Positions 33,339 through 41,114 of a stretch of DNA of 64,000 bases are shown one piece after another. Under the pieces are notes generated by a model. The model was given only the letters and a program-made list of their open reading frames with translations. It was not told the DNA's origin and made no database searches. The stretch covers positions 124,001-188,000 of the forward strand of contig NZ_CP127390.1 in the NCBI RefSeq assembly GCF_030286045.1. Reading direction: 5' to 3'. Every line of letters starts with the position of its first letter. Position 1 is the stretch's first letter. This stretch comes from Propionimicrobium sp. PCR01-08-3. GTDB lineage: Bacteria; Actinomycetota; Actinomycetes; Propionibacteriales; Propionibacteriaceae. A program made the translations under genes and the position numbers.

Positions 33339-34970
33339 ATGACGGTGACCCCCGCGCCTGCTACGCGTCCGATTGAAGACGTGCACCGTCAGGCGGACTC
33401 CCGGCTGGGTTCGCTGGCTCGAACAACAGCGAGTTGGCTCTTAGTGCTCGCCTTGTGGGAACTGGTCGGCCGTACTCTCCTCCAAGGCCGTCACCTCATC
33501 GGAGTGCCGTCGGGCATCGTCCTCAAGCTCGTCGACAACGCCGAGACCTATTTGCGCGGGCTGTGGTTCACCACCTCGGAAGCGTTCATGGGCTACGTGA
33601 TCGGCAATCTCGCTGCCGTGGTGCTGGCCTTGGTGGTCGTCCTGTTGCCCGGACTGGAACGGTTGGTGCTGCGGCTCGCGCTGATCGTCTATTGCCTGCC
33701 GTTGGTCGCTCTGGGCCCTTTGCTGCGGCTGCTGTTCGGATTCGGCGATGGGCCGCAGGTCACCTTGGCAGCCCTCGCCGTCTACTATTTGTCGCTTGTC
33801 CCGCTGCTGGTCGGGCTTCGCGCGCTGCCCCGCTCATGGCTTGAACTGACCGCCTCGTACGGACGAGGACGCTGGATGACCCTGATCACTGTTCGCGCCC
33901 GGGCAGCCGTGCCCTACCTAATGGCGGGGCTGCAGGCGTCGGTGCCGGCCGCCTTCTTGGGTGCGTTGGTGGGGGAGTTCACCGGTGCCGAGCGAGGGCT
34001 GGGGGTCCTGTCAATTCTCGCACTGCGCAGTCTGGACACGGATGGCTTGTGGGCGCTGATGTTGCTCAGCACAGTCGTCTCACTGATCGGCTACCAGATA
34101 GTTGCTTGGCTTGCTCAGCGCCTGACCGGCGAGCAGCCGGCGGTGCTGCTCTCACCGGGGGCGTTCGATGCGCAGTCTCCGCGGTGGCACCGCTGGCTGC
34201 GCGGCTGTGCCGGCGTGCTGCTGACCGGTGCCGTCGTGCTCGCAGCCTGGGCAGGGTTGTTCGAGCTGCTGGGACTCGATCCTTACTTCGCGAAACGTCC
34301 ATGGGACGTCTGGGAATGGCTGATCACCTCGCCTGCCGCGGCAGACCACCGACGGGAGATCATCGCCGCGAGCGGCCAGACCGCGGCCGTCGCTATACCC
34401 GGATACTTCGCCGGGCTACTGGCCGGCGTGGTGATGGCAGCCGTCTTCTCGTTGTCGATCCGAATCCGGCAAGCCTTGACACCGGTCGCGGTGGCTTTGC
34501 GATGCGTGCCGATCATCGCGATCGCGCCGTTGCTGGTGGCAGCCCTCGGCCGCGGCCCGGTGGGCACCGCCGTGGTGGTCGCAATCATGACCTTCTTCCC
34601 CACGCTGGTCTCCTGCCTTTATGGGCTTGGTCGGTTGCCCGGCCAGGTGGCCGATGTTTTCGCTACCTACGCCACGCCCGCACCGCGAATGCTGCTGCTG
34701 GGACGACTGCCCGCCATGATGCCGTCCTTCTTCGCCTCCGCTCGGATCGCTGCTCCCACCTCGCTGCTGGCTGCGACCGTCGCGGAATGGTTGGCCACGG
34801 GCACTGGCCTGGGCAACATGATGGCGGTGGATGCGGCGACCAGCCGCTACGCCTCGCTGTGGGCAACCGTCGTAGTCGTCACCGTGATCGCGCTGGTGGC
34901 CTACGCGTTGATCGAGCTGGTCGAGCAACGGGTGCTCGCCGTGGTCGCCCCCGAACAGACGCGGTGGTGA
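33339..34970 (+). CDS. fused double permease of the NMT1/THI5-type ABC importer
   Basis: 543 residues. Two complete SsuC/TauC-like permease halves are joined end to end: the first spans residues ~1-270, with the EAA-type loop LELTASYGRGRWMTLITVRA; the second spans ~285-540, with DVFATYATPAPRMLLLGRLP. Each has about six membrane helices. In most relatives two copies of a single-domain permease dimerise, so here the dimer is covalently linked and the halves have diverged, allowing asymmetry. The gene is last in the three-gene operon. Confidence 0.88.
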   Translation: MTVTPAPATRPIEDVHRQADSRLGSLARTTASWLLVLALWELVGRTLLQGRHLIGVPSGIVLKLVDNAETYLRGLWFTTSEAFMGYVIGNLAAVVLALVVVLLPGLERLVLRLALIVYCLPLVALGPLLRLLFGFGDGPQVTLAALAVYYLSLVPLLVGLRALPRSWLELTASYGRGRWMTLITVRARAAVPYLMAGLQASVPAAFLGALVGEFTGAERGLGVLSILALRSLDTDGLWALMLLSTVVSLIGYQIVAWLAQRLTGEQPAVLLSPGAFDAQSPRWHRWLRGCAGVLLTGAVVLAAWAGLFELLGLDPYFAKRPWDVWEWLITSPAAADHRREIIAASGQTAAVAIPGYFAGLLAGVVMAAVFSLSIRIRQALTPVAVALRCVPIIAIAPLLVAALGRGPVGTAVVVAIMTFFPTLVSCLYGLGRLPGQVADVFATYATPAPRMLLLGRLPAMMPSFFASARIAAPTSLLAATVAEWLATGTGLGNMMAVDAATSRYASLWATVVVVTVIALVAYALIELVEQRVLAVVAPEQTRW

Positions 34971-34986
34971 GCTTCGGGAGGGCGGC

Positions 34987-36042
34987 TTAGTCTTCGAGCG
35001 CAGCCAGCACCCGGCGGGCGGTTTCGTCCCAACCGGTTTGCGCGTTCCGGGATCTGGCGGCTTCGGCCCGCCAGCGTTCCCGCAGTGCGGGCCGGGTCAG
35101 CCAGCACCGCAGTGCCAGAGCCAACGCGTCGGCGTCGCCCGACGTAAACGTGGCGCCGGCCCGCTGCGCCTCTTCGGCGCCGGTGCCGGACGAGATGATG
35201 GAGGGGATGCCTCGGGAGAGCGCCTCGGCAACCACCATGCCGTAGGTCTCAGCCCTCGAAGTGTGGACGAGTAGGTCGGTGCGCTGCCAGATCGCGTCCA
35301 GCGCGTTCCCACGTCGTTCGCCCGTCAACTCGACCCGGTCGTCGAGATGAGCCCGAGCTATACAGGCGCGCAACTGCGCGCTGAGGTCGTTGCCGACGGA
35401 GCCCGGACCGACCAGCTGTGCCGTCCAGTCGAGACCGCGCACCCGGATGAGTGCTTCGATAAACGTCAGCGGATCCTTGGTCTGGCTGATTCTGCCTAAC
35501 CAGAGCAGCATCGGCGGTTCGCCGAGCCGAGCCGACCCTGCGGCGAGCGGCGCCGGTGTCACGCCGGGAGTCGCGATCACGGCATCGCCCCGTGCATAAC
35601 GCTCGAAAACCTCCCGGGCCGCCCACGCGCTGGTCACGACGATCGCGCTCGCCGCTTGCACAGCCTTTGCCTCGCTTACAGCGAGCCCTGCCCGGTCGTC
35701 AATGGGCAGGGCGGGGTCGTCGGCCGGGAAGTAGTGCAGCAGCAGAGTGATGTGCTTGCCCGCTGTGGCTGCCGACCTCAGTGCTTCAGGGGCGGCGGAG
35801 CCCAGGATATTACCGATCAACCAATGCTCTTCCGCGTCCAGCAGCGCGTCGAAGCGTCGCCTGTCCTGCTGAGTGGGGAGCGGCCATGATCCGATCACCG
35901 GATACTCACGCAGATCGACTCCGAGCTTCTGCAATCCCGAGGCCAGCTCGCCGTCATACTTGTTTCCTCCGCTGGCCGCGTCTGCGCGCCAGCGCGCAAA
36001 GCCGACTCGCGGCCTGCCGGGTCGTCCTCGCGCGATGGTCAT
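34987..36042 (-). CDS. glycosyltransferase family 4 (GT-B fold)
   Basis: 351 residues from ATG 36042. The C-terminal half has the GT-B nucleotide-sugar site: PPMLLWLGRISQTKDPLTFI, then DLLVHTSRAETYGMVVAEAL with the E-x7-E motif, and GIPSIISSGTGAEEA. The N-terminal half (VGFARWRADAASGGNKYDGE) is the acceptor side. It is soluble with no membrane segments. It stands alone, so donor and acceptor (cell-wall glycan, glycolipid or other) cannot be assigned. Confidence 0.87.
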   Translation of the reverse strand: MTIARGRPGRPRVGFARWRADAASGGNKYDGELASGLQKLGVDLREYPVIGSWPLPTQQDRRRFDALLDAEEHWLIGNILGSAAPEALRSAATAGKHITLLLHYFPADDPALPIDDRAGLAVSEAKAVQAASAIVVTSAWAAREVFERYARGDAVIATPGVTPAPLAAGSARLGEPPMLLWLGRISQTKDPLTFIEALIRVRGLDWTAQLVGPGSVGNDLSAQLRACIARAHLDDRVELTGERRGNALDAIWQRTDLLVHTSRAETYGMVVAEALSRGIPSIISSGTGAEEAQRAGATFTSGDADALALALRCWLTRPALRERWRAEAARSRNAQTGWDETARRVLAALED

Positions 36043-36241
36043 GAGTAAAGCGTAGGGAGTTACGCGGTCGTGTACGGCTCCTGATGCTGTTGAGTCCGGG
36101 CAGCCGACCGTTCTTGTGTTTGGTGCGCATCCTCGCGGCGGGAACATCCTCGGCCAATCTCGGGTGCAGACGCACGATTGAAGGAGGTCTGGCAAGGGAA
36201 AAGCTTCTGCCTGGTGATCGTCGTTACGGTCGGCGTGCCAT

Positions 36242-36296
36242 TTTTACCCGCAAGGGTGAAGCCGGCGTGGGCCGGCCGTTCTAGAGTCGTGTGGCA
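36242..36296 (+). repeat. repeated upstream element, copy B (before topoisomerase IB gene)
   Basis: Begins TTTTACCCGCAAGGGTGAAG with an ACCC-GCAA-GGGT hairpin, then GCCGGC-GTGG-GCCGGC (a second possible stem), and ends CTAGAGTCGTGTGGCA. It aligns over its whole length with 30986-31041, one- or two-base gaps aside. In both places it lies 75-140 bases upstream of a gene, in the same orientation. Confidence 0.55.
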
Positions 36297-36364
36297 TTCG
36301 AGAGACCTGATGCTGAACACTTTCCCCAAGTGCCTTCGAGGGTGAGGCAGCTGAGGAGGCCGAG

Positions 36365-36434
36365 ATGATGCAGAAGTGGGCGAGCAATTGAATCCGAAGT
36401 ACGCCTTCCGCCGGCCCCCGAGGGGGAGCTGCGT
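36365..36434 (+). pseudogene. vestige of a second DUF4235 gene
   Basis: After a good GAGGAGG site, translation from 36365 gives only MMQKWASN before a stop at 36389-36391. In the next frame, from about 36391, the sequence NPKYAFRRPPRGS resembles residues 9-23 of the DUF4235 protein encoded at 31116. Together with the shared upstream element this looks like the first codons of a paralogue, frameshifted and cut off where the topoisomerase gene begins. A short translated leader is the alternative. Confidence 0.4.
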
Positions 36435-37394
36435 ATGAGCGTCCGCCACGTTGAGCCTCGCGTTGGTGGATACTGGCGACGCCGTACGGGTAGGGGCTTT
36501 ACCTATTGGAGCGCCGACGGCGTCCGGCTCAGCGATCCGGCCGAACTCGCACGAATCAAGGAACTGGTGATTCCGCCCGGTTGGCACGATGTCTGGGTCT
36601 CGGGAGAGGCCGACGCGCATATTCAAGCGGTTGGATCGGACAATGCCGGCCGGACGCAATACATCTACCATCCGGCCTGGCGCGAGCAGCAAGACGAGGA
36701 GAAGTACGCGCGGTCGTTGGCGTTCGCCGGAGTGCTGCCGAAAGTTCGTGGACGAGTCACCCGCGACCTGAACAGTTCTGACGAGCGGACGCAGGCCCTG
36801 GCGGCTGCGATCCGAATGATCGACTCGATGGCCTTGCGGGTGGGCGGCGAACAGTATGCCGAGGAAAACGGCTCATTCGGGGCGAGCACGCTGCGGCGAC
36901 GCCATGTAATGGTGCTGGACGCCACCGTCCGCTTGACCTTCCGCGGCAAGTCCGGGGGCGATTGGGATGTGCATGCCAGGGACGCGCAGCTTGCCCACTT
37001 CTTCGAGACTCGTCCCAAGACGCCGCCCGGTGGTCCCGCTCTTTGCTGGTCGCAGCGGCGGGGACGCCGGCGCAGCTGGCACGGCATCTCGGCGTCCGAT
37101 ATCAACGCCTATCTTGGAGAGATCGCGGGCGGACACTTCACGGCGAAGGACTTCCGCACCTGGCAGGGCACGGTTGTGATGGCCGGCCAGCTGGCTCGTG
37201 CCGCCGAGGCCGGTGAGACCGCGCCCGGTGCAGTAACCAGCTCGGTGCGGGCGACAGCGGAGTATCTGCACAACACGCCTGCGGTGGCCCGCGACTCGTA
37301 CATCAATCCGCTGGTCACCGAGCTCTTCGAGAAGGGCGTCGTGGTGCAAGGCAAGGTCACCGACAAGAAGGTCCTGAAGCTACTGGCCGGTTGA
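36435..37394 (+). CDS. DNA topoisomerase IB (poxvirus-type)
   Basis: 319 residues. The N-terminal domain (YWRRRTGRGFTYWSADGVRL, VIPPGWHDVWV) and catalytic domain (RVGGEQYAEENGSFGASTLR, HFTAKDFRTWQGT) match bacterial type IB enzymes. The nucleophile is Tyr289 in NTPAVARDSYINPLV, and the Arg/Lys/Arg/His catalytic set appears in RVGGE, the beta-hairpin FRGKSG, and AKDFRTW. It relaxes both positive and negative supercoils without ATP. It lies in a group with LigD, Ku and stress-type proteins, but has its own upstream region. Confidence 0.93.
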   Translation: MSVRHVEPRVGGYWRRRTGRGFTYWSADGVRLSDPAELARIKELVIPPGWHDVWVSGEADAHIQAVGSDNAGRTQYIYHPAWREQQDEEKYARSLAFAGVLPKVRGRVTRDLNSSDERTQALAAAIRMIDSMALRVGGEQYAEENGSFGASTLRRRHVMVLDATVRLTFRGKSGGDWDVHARDAQLAHFFETRPKTPPGGPALCWSQRRGRRRSWHGISASDINAYLGEIAGGHFTAKDFRTWQGTVVMAGQLARAAEAGETAPGAVTSSVRATAEYLHNTPAVARDSYINPLVTELFEKGVVVQGKVTDKKVLKLLAG

Positions 37395-37525
37395 GGAGGT
37401 TGGACGCGCCGATGAAGCGCTGCTCGGGCAACTTGTCAGTTGCCTGATCAAGCGGTGCGCTGGGCAGCCGTTGCGGCTATCGTGCGGGTGAGTTCCAGAC
37501 GTCGTCGACGTGGCGGCCAACATGG
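37395..37525. other. spacer between convergent genes
   Basis: About 130 bp between the topoisomerase stop and the stop of the convergent pRiA4b-like gene. No convincing terminator hairpin with a T tract, small gene or repeat was seen. Confidence 0.3.
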
Positions 37526-39013
37526 TTACTCTTCGGCACGGAGCAACTCCTGGGCGATCGCCTGCTTGTGGCTTTTCGGTGCCAGCCGCGCACCGAGGGC
37601 ATACAGCACATCGCGGGTCGGCCGGCTCCACTCCATGACATCAACGGCCGTCAGTCCGCTGTGAACCACCCAGCCGAGCCACTCCATCAGTTCCGCTGCC
37701 CGATTATCGGAGGGATGCAATTCGTCACCGGCAGCCATGAACAGCAGGGCAAGCACCCCTGCGTCCTTCTCATACGGCTTGCCGAGAGGCAGCCGAGATG
37801 AGATGAAGCGCAGCAGCTCCATTGGATGATCGGCGGTTTTGCGTCCGTTGGCGGTGACGGTGAGTCGTCCACGGCTCTTGCGTATCAAGCCCAGCTCCGT
37901 CGCGGATTCCCGCAGTTCCAGGACCGGAAGGGTCTGATCCTCTCGATTGCCTTTCCCGATCCATTGACTGTCGAGCTTGAGCTCCGTGTAGAGCTGTTGG
38001 ACGATCCGCGGCGGCAGATAGCCCGCCTGAGTGAGGGCCAGACCCTCGCCGACGAGCTGGATCAGCAATTGGTAACCTCGCACGGCCTCGGTGATATCGG
38101 CCGGTGTCATGCGGGCACCTTCGTCACCCATGCCGTCCATGACAGCGGCGATAATGCCTGTGAGGTCTAACGGTGGTGGGGCAGCGGTCTTGTTCAACAG
38201 GTCGGTCACCATCGGATGAAGTTTGCTCAGATCGCCGAACATGGACGATGGGCCGTCCGCGAGTACATCGTTGGTCTCATCTGCTGAGAAGGCGTCCGGA
38301 TCAAAGTTGGGCGGAAGCCAGTCCAGTTTCTGCTGAACCTCCTCGGGGTCGTAGCCTTCGATACGTCCGGCAAACCAATCAAGAACTTCCATGTAGCCCC
38401 ATACGCCACCGACGTCCTCGGGTGGGCAGGCTCGCTTGCCGGTCAGACAGAATGCGTCGGGATAGTCGTCGTCCCACGGCTCGACCTTCTCGAGTTTGAT
38501 GGTGTGCCACCAGCTGTCGCCGAAGTCGTATTCGTAGAAGAGGCGCTGGCCGGGTTTTGAGAGTACCTGGTCAAGGCGGACAGCCGTTTCTGCAATTCCC
38601 TGCTCGCCTTCTTCGATGTCGTAAAGCCCGAGGAATGGCTGCTTGCGCAGATCACGATTGTCGGGACCCATGACGAAGTGATGCAGATGACAGTCGTACC
38701 ATCCCATGACGGCCTGGATTACTTCGTGTAGTCGGGGCAAGGTGATGTCGCTGGCGAGCCGCAGCCGCCGCCAGACCGGAGGCCTCACATCGTCGAGGCC
38801 GAGCCGGACGACGTATGCCACTCTAGTGGAGCGCTTGCGTAATAGCTTCGGTGCCGGCGACCTGAATTGATCGAAGCTGGAAGCATCTGGGGCCAGCGAG
38901 GCCAGGAATGCCAGCATGTCCGTAGGATCGGGCTGTAGGCCGCCTTCCAATGGTCCAGAGCCTGACGGGCCTCTGGCTCCGGGGAACGGAAGCACGTTGT
39001 CGTCTGTCATCAA
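37526..39013 (-). CDS. plasmid pRiA4b ORF-3-like protein
   Basis: 495 residues (MTDDN three bases downstream is an equal start). Residues ~55-250 hold the pRiA4b ORF-3 domain: RVAYVVRLGLDDVRPPVWRR, LHEVIQAVMGWYDCHLHHFV, FYEYDFGDSWWHTIKLEKVE, and CPPEDVGGVWGYMEVLDWF. The remaining ~240 residues have a helical domain often found behind it in actinobacterial proteins. The family is widespread on plasmids and chromosomes and has no established function. It is monocistronic. Confidence 0.88.
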   Translation of the reverse strand: MMTDDNVLPFPGARGPSGSGPLEGGLQPDPTDMLAFLASLAPDASSFDQFRSPAPKLLRKRSTRVAYVVRLGLDDVRPPVWRRLRLASDITLPRLHEVIQAVMGWYDCHLHHFVMGPDNRDLRKQPFLGLYDIEEGEQGIAETAVRLDQVLSKPGQRLFYEYDFGDSWWHTIKLEKVEPWDDDYPDAFCLTGKRACPPEDVGGVWGYMEVLDWFAGRIEGYDPEEVQQKLDWLPPNFDPDAFSADETNDVLADGPSSMFGDLSKLHPMVTDLLNKTAAPPPLDLTGIIAAVMDGMGDEGARMTPADITEAVRGYQLLIQLVGEGLALTQAGYLPPRIVQQLYTELKLDSQWIGKGNREDQTLPVLELRESATELGLIRKSRGRLTVTANGRKTADHPMELLRFISSRLPLGKPYEKDAGVLALLFMAAGDELHPSDNRAAELMEWLGWVVHSGLTAVDVMEWSRPTRDVLYALGARLAPKSHKQAIAQELLRAEE

Positions 39014-39199
39014 AGCTCCTCGTGGTCAGTGGTCAGAGCTGCTTTAGGATGCCTAGCCGACCTCGGTGCTGCTGAGTACTGAATCGGATCAGTGAACGTC
39101 GAACCAAACTCTCTCAGTCGCTGCAATTCGTACTGTTCGCGGGCCTGAGCGATGGATCTGCTCGGCAGAATCAGGGATGTGCCGCAGGCCGAAGATCAA

Positions 39200-39649
39200 C
39201 TACCGGGAATAGAGTCCGACGAGTCGACTGGTCACAAGCACCGCGTCCGAATACTGCTCAAGGAAGTCATGTCGGGAAGGTTCCCCCGTGGTGGGCTGGG
39301 ATAGCGCGTAGATGAAGAAGAAATAGTGGTGGTCTCCATGCCCGGCCGGTGGTTTGGGGCCGACGTATCCGAGGCTGTTCGCATCGTTGGGGCCCGGACG
39401 CCCCAAGCTGGCATCAATCGGCCCGTTGGTGGCGGGCAGTCCGTATAGCGTCCAGTGAGTGAAGCCATGTGGGCTCGGCGCATCAGGGTCGTGGACGATG
39501 AGCACCAACTCCACCGCGTCGCTCGGCAGACCGCTGACGTGAAGCCGCGGCGCGAGGTTTTTGCCGAACTGAGTGAACTCGTCGGGGATACGTCCTTCGG
39601 GATCAAAGTCAGGGCTTGTCAGTTTGAGCTTCAAGAAATCGGGCTCCAT
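39200..39649 (-). CDS. YbhB/YbcL family PEBP-like (Raf kinase inhibitor-like) protein
   Basis: 149 residues. The ligand-site blocks are plain: VELVLIVHDPDAPSPHGFTH followed by WTLYGLP, and YVGPKPPAGHGDHHYFFFIY, matching bacterial phosphatidylethanolamine-binding-protein relatives (conserved D-P-D-A-P and G-P-x-P-P-x-G-x-H). No signal peptide is present, so it is cytoplasmic. The role of these proteins in bacteria is not settled. Confidence 0.92.
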   Translation of the reverse strand: MEPDFLKLKLTSPDFDPEGRIPDEFTQFGKNLAPRLHVSGLPSDAVELVLIVHDPDAPSPHGFTHWTLYGLPATNGPIDASLGRPGPNDANSLGYVGPKPPAGHGDHHYFFFIYALSQPTTGEPSRHDFLEQYSDAVLVTSRLVGLYSR

Positions 39650-39693
39650 TGCAGACCTCCATCGTTCTTGTCACCCACCTTAGAACAGACCTG

Positions 39694-40299
39694 CTAGATC
39701 CAGCCGCGGGAGCGGGCGATCTCGGCTGCTTCGTGGCGGTTGGAGGCACCGAGCTTGGTCATCGCGGAGCTGAGATAGTTACGTACGGTGCCGGGGGAGA
39801 GGCTGACTCTGGTTGCGATGTCTTCGATGGGCGCGCCGCCGTCTGCGGCGAGCAACACGTCGGCTTCGCGCGGAGTGAGTGGAGAGTCGCCCGCGGCGAT
39901 GGCGTCCGCGGCAAGTTGAGGATCGACATACCTGCCGCCTTGGTGCACGGTGCGGATCACCTCTGCGAGCGCTGCTCCGGTGATGGTCTTCGGGACGAAA
40001 CCCCTGACGCCGTGGGCGAGGGCCTGCTTGAGGTGCCCGGGCAGGCCGTGGCTGGTGACGATGATGGACGCACAGTCGGGCAGCTCGGTCGCGAGTTCGG
40101 TCGCCACATTGATGCCGGAGCGTCCGGGCATCTGCAGGTCGAGCACCGCCACATCAGGACGGTGATGCAGCGCGGCCGCCAGCGCCTCATCGCCGGAGGC
40201 CGCTTGGCCGACCACCTCGAGGTCGTCCTCGAACCCGAGCAGCGAGACGAGCGCCTCGCGGATCAGATTCTCGTCCTCGGCGATGATGATGCGGATCAT
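39694..40299 (-). CDS. NarL/DesR-type response regulator
   Basis: 201 residues. The receiver domain starts MIRIIIAEDENLIREALVSL with the acidic pair and has the phospho-acceptor in VAVLDLQMPGRSG; the conserved Lys is in GFVPKTITG. The C-terminal LuxR-type HTH reads LTPREADVLLAADGGAPIED then IATRVSLSPGTVRNYLSSAM. Its natural partner is the histidine kinase at 41042-42316, but the two genes are now separated by an inserted methyltransferase gene. The left copy of a 105-bp duplication covers its first ~12 codons and the old kinase end. Confidence 0.93.
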   Translation of the reverse strand: MIRIIIAEDENLIREALVSLLGFEDDLEVVGQAASGDEALAAALHHRPDVAVLDLQMPGRSGINVATELATELPDCASIIVTSHGLPGHLKQALAHGVRGFVPKTITGAALAEVIRTVHQGGRYVDPQLAADAIAAGDSPLTPREADVLLAADGGAPIEDIATRVSLSPGTVRNYLSSAMTKLGASNRHEAAEIARSRGWI

Positions 40300-40368
40300 G
40301 CGGACTCCTCGTCCATGGCCTGCCGCAGGCTGCGCAATGCGGCGCCTTCCACGGTAGCGGTCAGCGTG
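40264..40368. repeat. 105-bp direct repeat, left copy (kinase-regulator junction)
   Basis: Aligns without gaps to 41010-41114 with five mismatches seen by eye. It contains, on the minus strand, the last codons of the kinase (VEGAALRSLRQAMDEESA and stop) overlapping the start of the response regulator. This copy belongs to the intact response-regulator gene; the kinase end here is an orphan fragment. Confidence 0.85.
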
Positions 40369-40421
40369 CTGGAATCCTGCTGCTGCGTCCGGACGGCGGA
40401 TACTCGGGGTAAGTTCGGGCC

Positions 40422-40997
40422 ATGGGAGACATCAAGGGCGCGGTCACCCGTGCGATGAAGCAGGTCCGGAGGGAGGACTTTCTGCCTGCCGATGCCCGCA
40501 GCCAAGCCTCGATAGACGCCCCCATCCCGGTCGGCGACGGGCAGACGAACTCGCAGCCCAGCACGGTGGCCATCATGCTGATGTTGCTTGATCCGCAGCC
40601 CGGGCAGCTCGTCCTCGATGTCGGTTCCGGTTCGGGTTGGACGACAGCGCTTCTGGCGACGCTCGTCGGTACCGGTGGCCGGGTGATCGGGGTGGAACGG
40701 CAGCCGAACCTGGTCGAGTCGGCGCGTGCCGCCCTCGCGAAGTACGCGAACGACTCGGCCGAGATCCGTCTCGCCCAGCAGGGAATCCTCGGGCTGCCCG
40801 GCGACGGTCCGTTCGATCGGATCCTCGTTTCCGCTGGTGCTCGGCGGCTGCCCGACGTGCTGGTTGATCAACTCGCCGACGGCGGCGTCATGGTCATCCC
40901 GGTCAACGGCGTCATGCTTCGAGTCGTGCGGACGGGTTCGGACACCACGATCACCGAGCACGGCCTCTTCGTGTTCGTCCCGCTCATCGAGGATTGA
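40422..40997 (+). CDS. pcm: protein-L-isoaspartate O-methyltransferase
   Basis: 191 residues. The AdoMet-binding motif is VLDVGSGSGWTTALLATLVG, with GRVIGVERQPNLVESARAAL after it, and the N-terminal REDFLPADARSQASIDAPIP then VGDGQTNSQPSTVAIML matches the family (R-x-x-F-x-P... Q-T-x-S-x-P). It repairs isoaspartyl residues in aged proteins. The gene lies in opposite orientation between a histidine kinase and its response regulator, flanked by a 105-bp direct repeat of the kinase-regulator junction, so it is a later insertion into a two-component operon. Confidence 0.9.
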   Translation: MGDIKGAVTRAMKQVRREDFLPADARSQASIDAPIPVGDGQTNSQPSTVAIMLMLLDPQPGQLVLDVGSGSGWTTALLATLVGTGGRVIGVERQPNLVESARAALAKYANDSAEIRLAQQGILGLPGDGPFDRILVSAGARRLPDVLVDQLADGGVMVIPVNGVMLRVVRTGSDTTITEHGLFVFVPLIED

Positions 40998-41009
40998 GAT
41001 TTCGGCAGT

Positions 41010-41114
41010 CAGGTTCTCGTCCGCGGCGATGATGATGCGGATCATGCGGACTCCTCGTCCAGGGCCTGCCGCAGGCTGCGCAATGCGGCGCCTTCCACGG
41101 TGGCGGTCAGTGTG
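41010..41114. repeat. 105-bp direct repeat, right copy (kinase-regulator junction)
   Basis: Right copy of the repeat at 40264-40368, 746 bp away. Here the kinase end (ALDEESA and stop) is real, and the following ATG at 41045 begins a response-regulator copy (MIRIIIAADENL) that breaks off after about 12 codons. The pair thus records duplication of the junction when the pcm segment arrived. Confidence 0.85.

Larger units (their letters stand above)
36043..36434. other. spacer with a decayed copy of the DUF4235 upstream region
   Basis: The 392-bp divergent spacer holds copy B of a repeated element (36242-36296) and then a stretch resembling the 5' end of the DUF4235 gene at 31.1 kb: a GAGGAGG ribosome site, ATG ATG at 36365 with only eight codons before TGA, and a shifted frame reading NPKYAFRRPPRGS, close to KPAKILYRPLGLIGS of the intact protein. 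The left 200 bases show nothing I can name. Confidence 0.4.
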
